A stretch of 36,537 nucleotides of DNA from Chloroflexota bacterium (GCA_003228175.2 QGNQ01000021.1:1-36537); one strand, 5' to 3'. Shown: positions 1 to 8,961, numbered from the stretch's first letter. The notes: generated by a model not told the origin, from the letters alone. A program made the numbers and translations.

Positions 1-2089
1 CGGCGAGGGGGATGGCGTTGCCGAGGAGGAGGTTGTCGACGCCGACGAGGTGGATCCAGTACTGCTGGCCGGGGGCGGTGGCCTGGGCGAAGAAGCGGAG
101 CTCGGAGTACGGGCTGAGGTCAAGGGGGGTATTGGCGTGGAGGTAGAGGCCGCCCCAGGTGACCGTGACCTCGGCGGCGAGTGCGGCGCTGCCCGTGTAG
201 ACGGGGCTGGGCGCGGCGAAGTTGACCGTCGTGTTCCAGGACCAATTGGCCCAACCAGGGGCGAGGGCGTCGTCGTAGATCGTGTGGGTGGCGGGGCCCG
301 CGGCGAGGTCGTCGGCGAGGACCGTACAGGTGAGTGCGTCACCGGGGAGAAGCGTGAACGAACCGTCGGTCGCGCAGTCGCCGCCGATCGTGATGGTGTA
401 GCCGAGTAGGGGATCGACGGCGAGCGTGTCCGGCCCCGACGGCAGCGGCTGGGCGATGCCGGCTGGTATTTCGCCGCCGCCGGCTCGGAGCGTCAGATCG
501 GCCGTGGTGGCCGTGCCGCCGTCGTCGTTGAGGATCGTGAGCGCGGCGGTGAGCGTGCTGGGGGGGACCGGGGGGGCGGTGATCATCGCGTTAAGCAAGT
601 TGCGCGTCATCTGCTGGACGCGCGCGTCGGCGCCGAACGCGAGGATCTCGTTGTCATCCAGCTTCCAGGACCAGTAGTTTGTTGCGGCGCTGAAGATGAT
701 GGCGCCGCTGGGGCGCTGGAAGAGGACGGCGTTTTGCACGCGATTGATGCCGTTGCGGTCGACGAACGGGGACTCGGAGAGCACGGACAGACCGGGCGGG
801 GTGAAACCGTTGTCCACGACCAGGTCTGGCTCGTAGCCGACCAGGCCGGGGATGCCGTCGCCGTCGATTAGGCCTGTGCCCGCGTACACCCAGTGGGAGG
901 CGTTGCTGACGATCCAGGGGAACGAATCGCCGTAGTTGAACTGATCCAAGTACATCACGCCGAGCACGGCGTTCTCTGGCTGGCTCACGGGAACGTCGCG
1001 CCAACGAACGGTCGTGAGGGCCGGCTGAGAGGCGCTGAGGGGATCGAGAGCGGCATCCTTGTAGCCGACGACGACGCGATCGGCGACCCCAGTCGACGAG
1101 GGCTCGAAGCGGATCTGCCAGTAGATGTTGTTGGAGTCGAAGAAGGCTTGGTCGACACCGGCGGCCTGCGCGGCGACGAGGTTGTTGCGCATGTTCGCGG
1201 ACCAGTACTCGTCGTGGAAGTTGGAGAGGAAGACGCCGCCGGCGGAGAACGCCGTGCCGCGCTCGACTTCGACGCTTGTCGAGTAGACGACGTTGTAGCC
1301 CTCGCGTTCGAGCCAGCGGACCATGTTGTAGTCGCCGTCGAAGAAGCTGCCGGCGCCGTTCCAGCCGGTGTAGGGACGGTCGAAGGAGACCTTGCGCGCC
1401 TGCACACCGTTGGTGGAGTTCCAGTGGTAGAGGCTCTTGCCGCCCCAGTTGTTGTAGGCCTGGTAGGTGGTGAGCGGGAGCTGGAAGACGATATCGGCGG
1501 GGGCGGCGTCGTCGCGGAGCACGAAGAGGATGTACTCCGTGGGGCCGGTGCTGGCGATCAGCTTGGCGAGATACACGCCACTGATCCAATCCGCCGCTGG
1601 TTGGAGCGTGTGGGTGATCTGCCAGTTCGCTTCGGTCAGGCCGGTGGTGGGGTCCGGGGTGGGGACTGGCTGATCGAGGCCGGGCAGCGCCAGGATGGTC
1701 TCCATGAGGCGGGCGCCGGTACCGTCGTACCAGCCCATGCGGTAGACCTCGATGTCGTAGGTGGGGGCCGTGGTGGCGACGCGTAGGTCGACCGGTTCGT
1801 CGCGTTTGTAGCTAGCCTGTCCGGTGTAGCCGCGGATCGAGGTGTCGTTCCAGAGGGCGGCGGTGCGGAGTTGGGCGGGCGGGGTGGAGCGGTCACGCGG
1901 GCTCTGCGACTGGAGAAAGTCGGCCGTGATCCAATCGCGCGTGCCGGGCTGTGCGTTCTCCTGCGCGATCGGTGTGTCCGGTCCCGAAGCATGCGCGGGC
2001 GGCTGAGCGCTCAGCGCCAGCGCCATGAGCCCGCTCAGCGCCAGCGCGACCAGGATGATCGCGCGATGCGTTGACCGAGAATCCCGCAT
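1..2089 (-). CDS. Secreted protein with dimethylformamidase large-subunit-like domain (3' end beyond window)
   Basis: At least 696 codons are open on the minus strand from ATG 2089 to the left edge with no stop; the C-terminus is missing. Residues 1 to about 33 form a Sec signal peptide (Arg-containing start, hydrophobic core, cleavage near AHA). The next ~400 residues carry the signatures of the domain shared with the C-terminal part of N,N-dimethylformamidase large subunit: an early YRMGWYDG, then TYQAYNNWGGKSLY, a region around YNMVRWLEREGYNV, and FHDEYWS. After about residue 500 comes a prealbumin/SpaA-like segment (LLGYTITIGGDCATDGSFTL) and then a carbohydrate-binding-like beta-sandwich segment. 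Secreted homologues of this family have no established reaction, so amidase activity is not claimed. No strong Shine-Dalgarno precedes ATG 2089; ATG 2093 is in another frame. It lies 262 bp downstream of ectB on the same strand. Confidence 0.8.
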   Translation of the reverse strand, partial: MRDSRSTHRAIILVALALSGLMALALSAQPPAHASGPDTPIAQENAQPGTRDWITADFLQSQSPRDRSTPPAQLRTAALWNDTSIRGYTGQASYKRDEPVDLRVATTAPTYDIEVYRMGWYDGTGARLMETILALPGLDQPVPTPDPTTGLTEANWQITHTLQPAADWISGVYLAKLIASTGPTEYILFVLRDDAAPADIVFQLPLTTYQAYNNWGGKSLYHWNSTNGVQARKVSFDRPYTGWNGAGSFFDGDYNMVRWLEREGYNVVYSTSVEVERGTAFSAGGVFLSNFHDEYWSANMRNNLVAAQAAGVDQAFFDSNNIYWQIRFEPSSTGVADRVVVGYKDAALDPLSASQPALTTVRWRDVPVSQPENAVLGVMYLDQFNYGDSFPWIVSNASHWVYAGTGLIDGDGIPGLVGYEPDLVVDNGFTPPGLSVLSESPFVDRNGINRVQNAVLFQRPSGAIIFSAATNYWSWKLDDNEILAFGADARVQQMTRNLLNAMITAPPVPPSTLTAALTILNDDGGTATTADLTLRAGGGEIPAGIAQPLPSGPDTLAVDPLLGYTITIGGDCATDGSFTLLPGDALTCTVLADDLAAGPATHTIYDDALAPGWANWSWNTTVNFAAPSPVYTGSAALAAEVTVTWGGLYLHANTPLDLSPYSELRFFAQATAPGQQYWIHLVGVDNLLLGNAIPLA

Positions 2090-2351
2090 CCATGCGTTCG
2101 TTTTCACGCTGACCGCTGCCCCTCATGGACCTGCGTGGCCATGGCACATGCGAATAGGCCGGATGGCCCGCGTGCGCGACCTGATTCCCTTTCAGAATCG
2201 GCAGGAGCGGGGAGTTCCGGAGACGCGGGCCCTGGCTGCGGTCGGGGAGCGCGGAGATCGGGCGTGCGGGGCAGGGCGGCGGACGGCGCAGCATTCGCTG
2301 TGGGCTCGTGCGGGCATAGGTCTAGCGCGGGGGCAGAGCGGTGGCGACCGC

Positions 2352-3623
2352 TCAGTCGTCTGCGGCGGACGCGGAGCCGGCGGGGGTGAGCAGCGCGTCG
2401 GCCGATTCGGCGAGGCGGTTGAGGCCTTCTTGCAGGGTGGCAGGATCGATCGTGAGTGGAGGCAGCAGTTTGATGACCTCAGCGTGGGGGCCCGCGGTCT
2501 CCAGCAGCAGGCCGCGCTCGTAGGCAGCCGTCGCGATCTGGCCGGCCAGGGCCGGGTCGCTGCAGGAGATGCCTTGGATCATGCCGCGGCCGCGGACGGC
2601 GTTGAAGATGCCCGGGTAGCGCTCCCGCAGCGCGTCCAGAGCGGCCCGCATGAGCGTCGCGTTTTGGGCGACCCGCTGGCTGAGGTGGTCGTCGCGCCAA
2701 TAGCGCAGGGCGGCGGTCGCGGTGACGAAGGCGGCGTTGTTGCCACGGAAGGTGCCGTTGTGCTCGCCGGGCTCCCAGATGTCCAAGTCCCGACGCATCA
2801 GCGTCAGGGCCAGCGGCTGTCCGACGCCGGAGATCGATTTGGACAAGGTCACGATGTCGGGCGTGATTCCCGCCGGCTCAAAGCTGAAGAATGGTCCGGT
2901 GCGGCCACAGCCGGTTTGGATGTCGTCCACGATCAGCAGGACGCTCGTGCGCTTGCAGAGGGCCGCCAATTGCCGCAGCCAGTCGCTGCTGGCGACGTTG
3001 ACGCCACCCTCGGCCTGGATCGTTTCCACAATGACGGCTGCCGGTGTCTCGGTGTTGGGGTCGTTGAAGGAGGCGGCAAGATGCGCGATCGTGTCGCCGC
3101 CGTTGGGCAGGCCGCCCTCGAATGGCATGAACACGGTGTCGTGGAGGGGCACGCCGGCGGCGGCGCGCTTGGATGGATTCGCCGTTACGGACAGCGCCCC
3201 GAGCGTCATGCCGTGAAACGCGTTGGTGAAGCTGACGACGGTTCGCCGGCCGGTAACTTTGCGCGCCAGCTTGAGCGCGGCCTCGACGGCGTTCGCGCCG
3301 GTGGGACCGGGGAATTGGACTTTGTAGTCGAGACCGCGGGGCGCCAGGATCAGCGCATGGAACTGCGTGAGGAAGTCGATTTTGGCGGTGGTCGCCATGT
3401 CGAGGCTGTGGAGGATCCCGCCGCTGCGTAGGTAGTCGATCAGCGAGGCAAGCATCTCGGGATCGTTGTGGCCGTAGTTGAGTGCGCCCGCACCGGCAAA
3501 GAAGTCGATAAAGGAGCGGCCGGTCTCGTCCTGGACGGTTGCGCCGCGGGCGGTGGTGAAGACCGACGGCCAGGCGCGGGAGTAGCTGCGCACTTCCGAT
3601 TCCAGGTCTGCGATCATGTCCAC
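2352..3623 (-). CDS. ectB: Diaminobutyrate-2-oxoglutarate transaminase (EctB-type)
   Basis: A 423-residue class III (fold-type I) PLP aminotransferase. It starts with the EctB-like segment LESEVRSYSRAWPSVF, followed by FIDFFAGAGALNYGHN, the PLP-phosphate region GPTGANAVEAALKLAR (~106-121), VDDIQTGCGRTG with the cofactor Asp233, and TLSKSISG with Schiff-base Lys262. GEHNGTFRGNN is a family hallmark. EctB interconverts aspartate semialdehyde plus glutamate and 2,4-diaminobutyrate plus 2-oxoglutarate, the first step of ectoine synthesis. The start is GTG 3623 (GGAG seven bases upstream) or ATG 3617, two codons later. It sits 73 bp downstream of the ferric-reductase-like gene on the same strand. 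There is no ectA, ectC or ectD in the window, so ectoine production cannot be inferred; diaminobutyrate could serve another product. Confidence 0.88.
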   Translation of the reverse strand: MDMIADLESEVRSYSRAWPSVFTTARGATVQDETGRSFIDFFAGAGALNYGHNDPEMLASLIDYLRSGGILHSLDMATTAKIDFLTQFHALILAPRGLDYKVQFPGPTGANAVEAALKLARKVTGRRTVVSFTNAFHGMTLGALSVTANPSKRAAAGVPLHDTVFMPFEGGLPNGGDTIAHLAASFNDPNTETPAAVIVETIQAEGGVNVASSDWLRQLAALCKRTSVLLIVDDIQTGCGRTGPFFSFEPAGITPDIVTLSKSISGVGQPLALTLMRRDLDIWEPGEHNGTFRGNNAAFVTATAALRYWRDDHLSQRVAQNATLMRAALDALRERYPGIFNAVRGRGMIQGISCSDPALAGQIATAAYERGLLLETAGPHAEVIKLLPPLTIDPATLQEGLNRLAESADALLTPAGSASAADD

Positions 3624-3696
3624 GTCGCTGCTCCAGCCGCCGCACCCGGGTTGAGGATACCGGTGCCTGGCCAGATGGAGGTTGGGGGCCGTTGGC

Positions 3697-4449
3697 TTAG
3701 CCCGGGGACGCGCCTTGCCGGCGTCCGATCAGGCGGGGCGTACTCCAGGGCGTGCCCGGAAATCCCGGGTCGACGGTTCGGGGGGTGCCATGATGCCGCG
3801 GGTGCTCCCGGGCCCTGTGCGCACGCGTCGTGGTGCGTTGCGGCCGCTGCTGCCGCAGGAGACGGAAGACGAAGAGCCCAGCGACGGCGGCGACGCTCAG
3901 CGCGTAGATGGCGAGGACGATGTCGGCGCCCGTGTCGACGCCGGCGGTGATGCCGTGCGTGACCGCCAAGGCCCAGGCGACGTATCCGGAGCGATGCAGC
4001 CAGCGCCAGCGTGTGGGACCGAGTGCGCGTCGCCAGGCGAACGCGATGACCGACAGGATGGTGAGCCACATCGCCGCTGATCCGGCCAGGACGGCGAGCG
4101 GGCGGTAGTCGGAAAGTTCCAGGCCGAGGACGGTGGCGACGTTGAAGGGGACGTACTTGTCGGCGAGCAGCGCTGCGATGTGCAGGCCCAGGAAGACGAG
4201 GGCCAGCGTGGAGACGCCGCGATGGATGATCGTGGTGCCGGCGCGTCCGGATCCGGGGCTGGGCACGCGCATGGACGCGGCCAGGCCGAGCAGGACCGTG
4301 AGGCTGAGCAGCACGTAGCTGACGAGCCCGGCCGAGCGCGCGGCGTACCAAGAGAAAGACTCAGGGCCCTGCGCGAATAGCTGGCGCAGTCCCGCGATTG
4401 CGAGCGCGACGAGGGCCGCTCCGGCGACCAGCAGGATCAGGCTGCGCAC
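3697..4449 (-). CDS. Ferric-reductase-like transmembrane heme-b protein
   Basis: A 250-residue membrane protein with six predicted helices (about 3-25, 36-59, 78-97, 117-139, 150-170, 173-197) and a basic cytoplasmic-looking tail. His76 and His90 in helix 3 and His152 and His165 in helix 5 are spaced as expected for two stacked b hemes in the ferric-reductase-like transmembrane domain (FRD, MsrQ, NOX). No flavin or NAD-binding domain is attached, so it probably passes electrons across the membrane with a partner. The GTG start at 4449 lies inside the end of apbE (stop 4437-4439), a 13-nt overlap that implies translational coupling. The start was chosen because the upstream in-frame extension is only an apbE shadow. 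Which reductase subfamily it belongs to is not resolved. Confidence 0.82.
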   Translation of the reverse strand: MRSLILLVAGAALVALAIAGLRQLFAQGPESFSWYAARSAGLVSYVLLSLTVLLGLAASMRVPSPGSGRAGTTIIHRGVSTLALVFLGLHIAALLADKYVPFNVATVLGLELSDYRPLAVLAGSAAMWLTILSVIAFAWRRALGPTRWRWLHRSGYVAWALAVTHGITAGVDTGADIVLAIYALSVAAVAGLFVFRLLRQQRPQRTTTRAHRAREHPRHHGTPRTVDPGFPGTPWSTPRLIGRRQGASPG

Positions 4450-5354
4450 GATTGCCCCGCGGTCCGAAATGCCGCGTCGGCGTGGAAGGTGCCGTCCGCG
4501 TGGGTCCAGGCCAGCGCGACTTCCGGCAGCCATTGGCGCACGAGGGGTGCGAAGCCGGCGCCACGAATGACGAGCGCTTTGGCCGCGACCTCCGCCCAGA
4601 GCGTGGACCGGGCCGAGGCGGTTGCTTGGACGATGTCGCTCTGGGCCGGCCGGCCGGTGATTGGATCGATGAGGTGGTGCGCCGCGCCATGCGGGCCGGA
4701 CCAGGCGCGGCGGGCGCGGGACGAGGTGGCGATGCCGCCGTTGCGAATGCACGCGCGCAGGCGGACGCGGGCCCCCGACGGCCCATCGATAGCGATGTGC
4801 CAGGCGCCGGCGTCCGGGCCGCGGCCGACGACGCCGATGTCGCCGCCCGCGTCGATCAGGATGCCGCCGCCGTCGGGTGTGAGTCGTCGCAGGGCCCGGC
4901 CTACGGTCCAGCCCTTGCCGACGCCGCCGAAATCCAACTCCGCCCAGAAGTTGCCGGAGCCGCGCCGTCTGGCGGGGCGGTGGTGCGCGCCCGGGGTCGC
5001 GAGCGAGGACCGTGTGTCGAAGGAGCGATCGTAGCCCGCATCCTCCAGGGCCGCGCGCACAAACGGGGTGACGACGCCGTCCGTCGCGCGGAAGACCAGC
5101 GCGGCCTGGTGGTGCAGCGCGGTGAGGAGGGGCGAGGGGATTCGTGACTCGTCGCGCGCGAGGCGGTTGAGCTCGGAGTGGGGCCGGAAGCGGCTCGCGG
5201 CCTGTTCGACCTCCTCAAAGCATGTGCGAACCGTGTCGAGCGTCGCGCGGATGCCCTCGGCCGGGTTCACGAGCACGGTGACGTCCGTTCCCATGGCGCG
5301 GAACGTCTCCCGGGCGACGTCGTTCGCGAGGACTGGTGGGTTCTCAGGAACCAC
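4437..5354 (-). CDS. apbE: FAD:protein FMN transferase ApbE
   Basis: A 305-residue ApbE-family protein. ApbE transfers FMN from FAD to a Thr/Ser of a target protein, or binds FAD, using Mg2+. Visible motifs are FRAMGTDVTVLV near the N-terminus, SELNRLA, DFGGVGKGWTVGRA, LIDAGGDIGVVG, HHLIDPITGRPA and a final STLWAEVAAKALVIRG helix. There is no obvious signal peptide or lipobox, so it may act in the cytoplasm or use an atypical export route. The start is GTG 5354, overlapping the preceding gene's stop by 11 nt; its own stop overlaps the downstream ferric-reductase-like gene. No FMN-bind acceptor motif (S/T-G-A-T/S) was seen in either neighbour, so its substrate is not identified here. Confidence 0.9.
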   Translation of the reverse strand: MVPENPPVLANDVARETFRAMGTDVTVLVNPAEGIRATLDTVRTCFEEVEQAASRFRPHSELNRLARDESRIPSPLLTALHHQAALVFRATDGVVTPFVRAALEDAGYDRSFDTRSSLATPGAHHRPARRRGSGNFWAELDFGGVGKGWTVGRALRRLTPDGGGILIDAGGDIGVVGRGPDAGAWHIAIDGPSGARVRLRACIRNGGIATSSRARRAWSGPHGAAHHLIDPITGRPAQSDIVQATASARSTLWAEVAAKALVIRGAGFAPLVRQWLPEVALAWTHADGTFHADAAFRTAGQSCAA

Positions 5355-5835
5355 GCGTCACCGCCCGCGTCGGCGCCGGGTCGTTCTGTTCTTCGATGTC
5401 TTCTTCGGTGACGGGGGGCTCGTCGTCCGGAGTGGATTCGGCGGGCGCGGGCTCAGTGACTCGAACAACCGGTGTGGTGAGGTCTTCGACGACTTCTGCA
5501 GCGGGGGCTTCGGCTGTGACGTCCGGGTTGCTCGTGACTGGGCCCGACGGACTGGTTTCGCCCGGCGGATCGGGGCTGGTTCGCAGCTCGATGGTTGGCA
5601 TCCCGATGCCCGCGGATTCGTCGTCTGGGGTTTGCACAGCTGGCGCTGGGAGGGGGGGCGCTGGATCGTTATCACTGAGAGCGACCGGCTCAACGACGGC
5701 TGCGGGCGCAACGGTGAGCGCTGCGTCGTCGGCATCGTCGGTCGCATCTGCGGCGAGCGCCCAGACGATCGCGACGAACGCGACGGCGGAGGTGATGCCT
5801 GCCGCGACGATGGGGGTACTTGCCGCCTTGCCCAT
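5344..5835 (-). CDS. Small membrane-anchored acidic, proline-rich protein
   Basis: A 163-residue protein of unknown function. A single N-terminal hydrophobic segment at about residues 8-28 (IVAAGITSAVAFVAIVWALA) is an uncleaved anchor or signal peptide. It is followed by an acidic Asp/Glu/Pro/Thr-rich low-complexity region to the end, without cysteines or a recognisable fold. ATG 5835 is preceded by a purine-rich GGAGAGGAAA, which decides this start over longer in-frame extensions. It is the first gene of a tightly overlapping set with apbE and the ferric-reductase-like gene, so it is probably an extracytoplasmic partner of that electron-transfer cassette. In comparable clusters this place is often held by an FMN-binding domain protein; that motif is absent. 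Homology could not be assigned. Confidence 0.65.
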   Translation of the reverse strand: MGKAASTPIVAAGITSAVAFVAIVWALAADATDDADDAALTVAPAAVVEPVALSDNDPAPPLPAPAVQTPDDESAGIGMPTIELRTSPDPPGETSPSGPVTSNPDVTAEAPAAEVVEDLTTPVVRVTEPAPAESTPDDEPPVTEEDIEEQNDPAPTRAVTRGS

Positions 5836-5965
5836 TGCGCACGTTTCCTCTCCTGCTCCCGACCGATGTTCGGTGGGGGAGGTGAGGGTGGCGTGAAGCG
5901 CACGTAAGAATCCCGTGATCTGGCGTCGCGGAAGTTGGACGGGCTGTCCGGCGTGAGTGCGCCGC

Positions 5966-7159
5966 TTAGACCGGCGGGACGACCCCATGCGGATCGAGGA
6001 TGTACTTCTTGGCGGCGCCGCCATCGAAGTCCTGGTAGCCGGCGGGGGCGTCGTCCAGGGAGATGACGACGGCGTTGACGGCGTTGGCGATCTGCACCTT
6101 GTCGTAGAGGATCGCTTGCATCAGCTGCCGGTGGTACTGCATGACGGGGCACTGCCCGGTGTAGAAGGCGTGGCTCTTGGCCCAGCCGAGGCCGATCCGA
6201 ATCACGAGTCGCCCTTCCTGGGCGGCCTCTGTGCTGGCGCCGGGGTCGCCGGTGACGTAGAGGCCGGGGATACCCAGCGCGCCGCCCGCGCGCGTGACTT
6301 CCATGATGGAGTTGAGGACGGTGGCGGGATGCTCGGCGCCGGCGTCGGCGCCGTGGCCCCGGGCCTCGAAGCCGACGCAGTCGACAGCGCTGTCCACCTC
6401 CGGCAGGCCCAGGATCTGCTCGATCTGCTCGGCGAGGGTGGCGGACTGTTTGAGGTCGACGGTCTCGCAGCCGAAGCTGCGCGCCTGGGCGAGCCGCTCA
6501 TCGATCATGTCGCCGACGATGACGACGGCGGCGCCGAGCAACTGGCAGGAGGCGGCGCTCGCGAGGCCGACGGGCCCGGCGCCAGCGATGTAGACCGTGG
6601 AGCCGGGTCCGACGCCGGCTTTGACGGCGCCGTGGAAGCCGGTGGGGAAGATGTCGGAGAGGAGGGTGAGGTCGCGGATCTTGGGCAGGCTGACGTCGAG
6701 CGGGGGCAGCTTGAGCAGGTTGAAGTCGGCGTAGGGGACCATGACGTACTCGGCCTGCCCGCCGACCCAACCGCCCATGTCGACGTAGCCATAGGCGGCG
6801 CCGGGACGGGCGGGGTTCACGTTGAGACAGATCCCGGTCTGACCTTGCTTGCAATTCCGGCAGCGCCCGCAGGCGATGTTGAACGGCACCGAGACGATGT
6901 CGCCGATGCCGAGGAACTCGACATCGCGGCCGGCCTCGACGATTTCGCCGGTGATTTCGTGCCCGAGCACGAGACCGGCCGGGGCGGTGGTTCGGCCGCG
7001 GACCATGTGCTGGTCGGAGCCGCAGATATTGGTGGTGAGCACGCGCAGGATGACGCCGTGCTGGCAGGGGCGACCCGCCAGCGCCAGCTCCGGCGCATCG
7101 ATCGATTGGACTTCGACCTTGCCGGGCTCCAAGTAGACGACGCCGCGATTACCAGCCAT
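5966..7159 (-). CDS. fdhA: Glutathione-independent formaldehyde dehydrogenase (zinc MDR family)
   Basis: A 397-residue zinc-dependent medium-chain dehydrogenase of the Pseudomonas-type formaldehyde dehydrogenase family, which oxidises formaldehyde to formate with NAD and no thiol cofactor. The catalytic zinc site is seen as Cys46 (NICGSDQH) and His67-Glu68 (GHE). The structural zinc site is Cys97, Cys100, Cys103 and Cys111. A Rossmann motif GAGPVGLAS follows near residue 195, and a long insertion with GFEARGHG and an ATVLN segment is typical of FdhA compared with ordinary alcohol dehydrogenases. The start ATG 7159 has a clear AAGGAG a few bases upstream. It follows the radical SAM gene by 146 bp on the same strand. 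It could detoxify formaldehyde from demethylation reactions, but no methylotrophy genes are present. Confidence 0.9.
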   Translation of the reverse strand: MAGNRGVVYLEPGKVEVQSIDAPELALAGRPCQHGVILRVLTTNICGSDQHMVRGRTTAPAGLVLGHEITGEIVEAGRDVEFLGIGDIVSVPFNIACGRCRNCKQGQTGICLNVNPARPGAAYGYVDMGGWVGGQAEYVMVPYADFNLLKLPPLDVSLPKIRDLTLLSDIFPTGFHGAVKAGVGPGSTVYIAGAGPVGLASAASCQLLGAAVVIVGDMIDERLAQARSFGCETVDLKQSATLAEQIEQILGLPEVDSAVDCVGFEARGHGADAGAEHPATVLNSIMEVTRAGGALGIPGLYVTGDPGASTEAAQEGRLVIRIGLGWAKSHAFYTGQCPVMQYHRQLMQAILYDKVQIANAVNAVVISLDDAPAGYQDFDGGAAKKYILDPHGVVPPV

Positions 7160-7305
7160 GACTCTCCTTACTCGAACGTGCGCCGGCCGCCTACGCGTCG
7201 CGTGCGCCGTCGGAGCATCCGTCCGGACACTAGCGGGTGCATCCGTGGGGGCGGAAGGGGGAGGAGGCGCCGCGGGCGAGGGCCAGCGCCGCGGGAGGGA
7301 CTGCG

Positions 7306-8961
7306 CTAGTTCTCGGCGCCGGCAGTGGAGACAGGTTTCGGATCGTAGGCGTCGTAGATTTCGACCTGCTCGCGGCGCTGCTTTTCCTGGCGGACCATGT
7401 TGATCGCGCCGCCCTCACCGAAGGCGTTACTTTCGGTGAAGTTCACCTCGTTGAGGGCGTAGTCGAACTTGTACTCCTTGGCGACGACCCGATCGGCGTA
7501 CTCCCGCAGGTGGATGAAGTAGGCGAGGTAGGCGACGGTTTGGTGGATGGTGCCTGGGGATCGGCGCAGGGTGCCCCAGAGCATGCGCGCGGCGAAGCGT
7601 CGACGGGGCCAGTCGCCCTGCAGGTAGTAGCGGAAGATCTTCATTGTCTGCACGGCCAGCGCGGGACGCAGGCGGCCAAGCGGCTTCTGGTAGAAGGGGC
7701 GCTCCGAACGGCCCCATTGCTCGACGTTGGACAGCCATCGATCGCCGACCGCTTGCCAGGTGTAGATGCGCTGGAAGAGCTCGCGGTATCCGTCGATCAG
7801 CTCCTCGTAGGAGAGCTGCATGGGTTCGATGTTGGTGAAACTGAGCGTGTTGTTGCCCTGCGCGGCGGACCGCAACCGGCCGGCCTTCTCGAGACGCTCA
7901 TAGAGCGGTGTCCGGGGGATCGCTTGGAGGATGCCGAGCATGACGACGGGGGCGCCGGCGAGTTGGAGGAACTCATACTGGTCTTCGAAGATGGCGGCGT
8001 CGTCGTTGTCGAAGCCGACGATCATGCCGACGGTGGTGACCATGCCGTAGCTCTGGATGGTCTTGATGTCCTCGACCAGATTGGCCGCGACGTTCTGCAT
8101 CTTGCGAGTCTCCTTGAGACTCTCGGTGCGCGGCGACTCGATGCCCAGGAATGCCTCCGTGACGTTGGCTTGACGCATCAACTCCAGGAGCTCGGGGTCG
8201 CGGACGCAGTCGACGCTCATTTCGACGTAGAGGCTCAAGGGCGCGCGCCGGGCGCGGTTCCAGGCGGCGACGGCGCCCAGCATCTCCTTGCAGTACTTGC
8301 GATTGCCGACCAGGTTGTCGTCCGTGATTGTGATGAAGTCCACGCCGGCATCGGCCCAGGACTGGAGCTCGGCGAGGACGTGCTCGATGGGCTTCATGCG
8401 AACGACGCGACCGTAGGTGACGATGATGTCGCAGAACTCGCAGTTGAAGGGGCAGCCGCGGGTGGTCTGCACCACGCCGACGCGGTAGGCGTTGACATCC
8501 AAGAGGTCGAGCCGGGGAGGGGGACTATCGCGCATGTCGATCTTCTCGACCTGGACGTAGCGGTCTTCGTGGTCGCCCCGTTCCCAGGCCTCCAGGAAGG
8601 CCTTCCAGGTGTACTCGCCCTCGCCCTCGAAGAGGACGTCGCAGTGGGGCCGGCAGCGTTCCGGGACGACGTTGCAGATGGGGCCGCCCATGCAGACGGT
8701 GTGGCCGCTGGCCCGGAAGCGGTCGGCGATTTCGAAGAGGCGTGCTTCCTGGATGCCCATGGCGGACATGACGATCAGGTCGGCTTCGATGTCGAAATCG
8801 ATCGGTTCAATGTTTTCGTCGACGATGGTGATGTCGTAGTGGTCGGGCGTGAGGGCGGCGACCGTTGCGAGCCCGAGGGGTGGCATGACGGCTTTGAAGC
8901 CGCCGATTTCCTTGACGAATCCGAAGCTCCAGAAGGAGGGGGGGAACTTCGGGTGGACCAT
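7306..8961 (-). CDS. B12-binding radical SAM protein, HpnP/DUF4070-like
   Basis: At least 551 residues. An N-terminal cobalamin-binding-like Rossmann region (FPPSFWSFGF through FEGEGEYTWKAFLEAW, ~5-125) precedes a radical SAM core with the CxxxCxxC iron-sulfur motif at Cys170, Cys174 and Cys177 (TRGCPFNCEFC). FITITDDNLVGN and the ESPRTESLKETRK segment belong to the barrel. The C-terminal ~170 residues resemble the DUF4070 extension found in the hopanoid C-2 methylase HpnP and relatives. A methyl transfer or similar radical reaction is likely; the substrate is unknown, and no hopanoid gene is nearby. ATG 8961 has no Shine-Dalgarno, and the upstream in-frame codons read RKKIV just before it, the usual beginning of this family, so true initiation may lie upstream at a non-ATG codon. 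Confidence 0.88.
   Translation of the reverse strand: MVHPKFPPSFWSFGFVKEIGGFKAVMPPLGLATVAALTPDHYDITIVDENIEPIDFDIEADLIVMSAMGIQEARLFEIADRFRASGHTVCMGGPICNVVPERCRPHCDVLFEGEGEYTWKAFLEAWERGDHEDRYVQVEKIDMRDSPPPRLDLLDVNAYRVGVVQTTRGCPFNCEFCDIIVTYGRVVRMKPIEHVLAELQSWADAGVDFITITDDNLVGNRKYCKEMLGAVAAWNRARRAPLSLYVEMSVDCVRDPELLELMRQANVTEAFLGIESPRTESLKETRKMQNVAANLVEDIKTIQSYGMVTTVGMIVGFDNDDAAIFEDQYEFLQLAGAPVVMLGILQAIPRTPLYERLEKAGRLRSAAQGNNTLSFTNIEPMQLSYEELIDGYRELFQRIYTWQAVGDRWLSNVEQWGRSERPFYQKPLGRLRPALAVQTMKIFRYYLQGDWPRRRFAARMLWGTLRRSPGTIHQTVAYLAYFIHLREYADRVVAKEYKFDYALNEVNFTESNAFGEGGAINMVRQEKQRREQVEIYDAYDPKPVSTAGAEN

Noticed and set aside
5966-7159. Reading fdhA as formate dehydrogenase alpha subunit
   Set aside because: The protein is a zinc MDR enzyme of about 400 residues, not a molybdopterin enzyme; it is formaldehyde dehydrogenase.
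5957-7309. Plus-strand frame of 450 codons opposite fdhA
   Set aside because: It mirrors a well-conserved dehydrogenase and has no motif, ribosome site or family resemblance.
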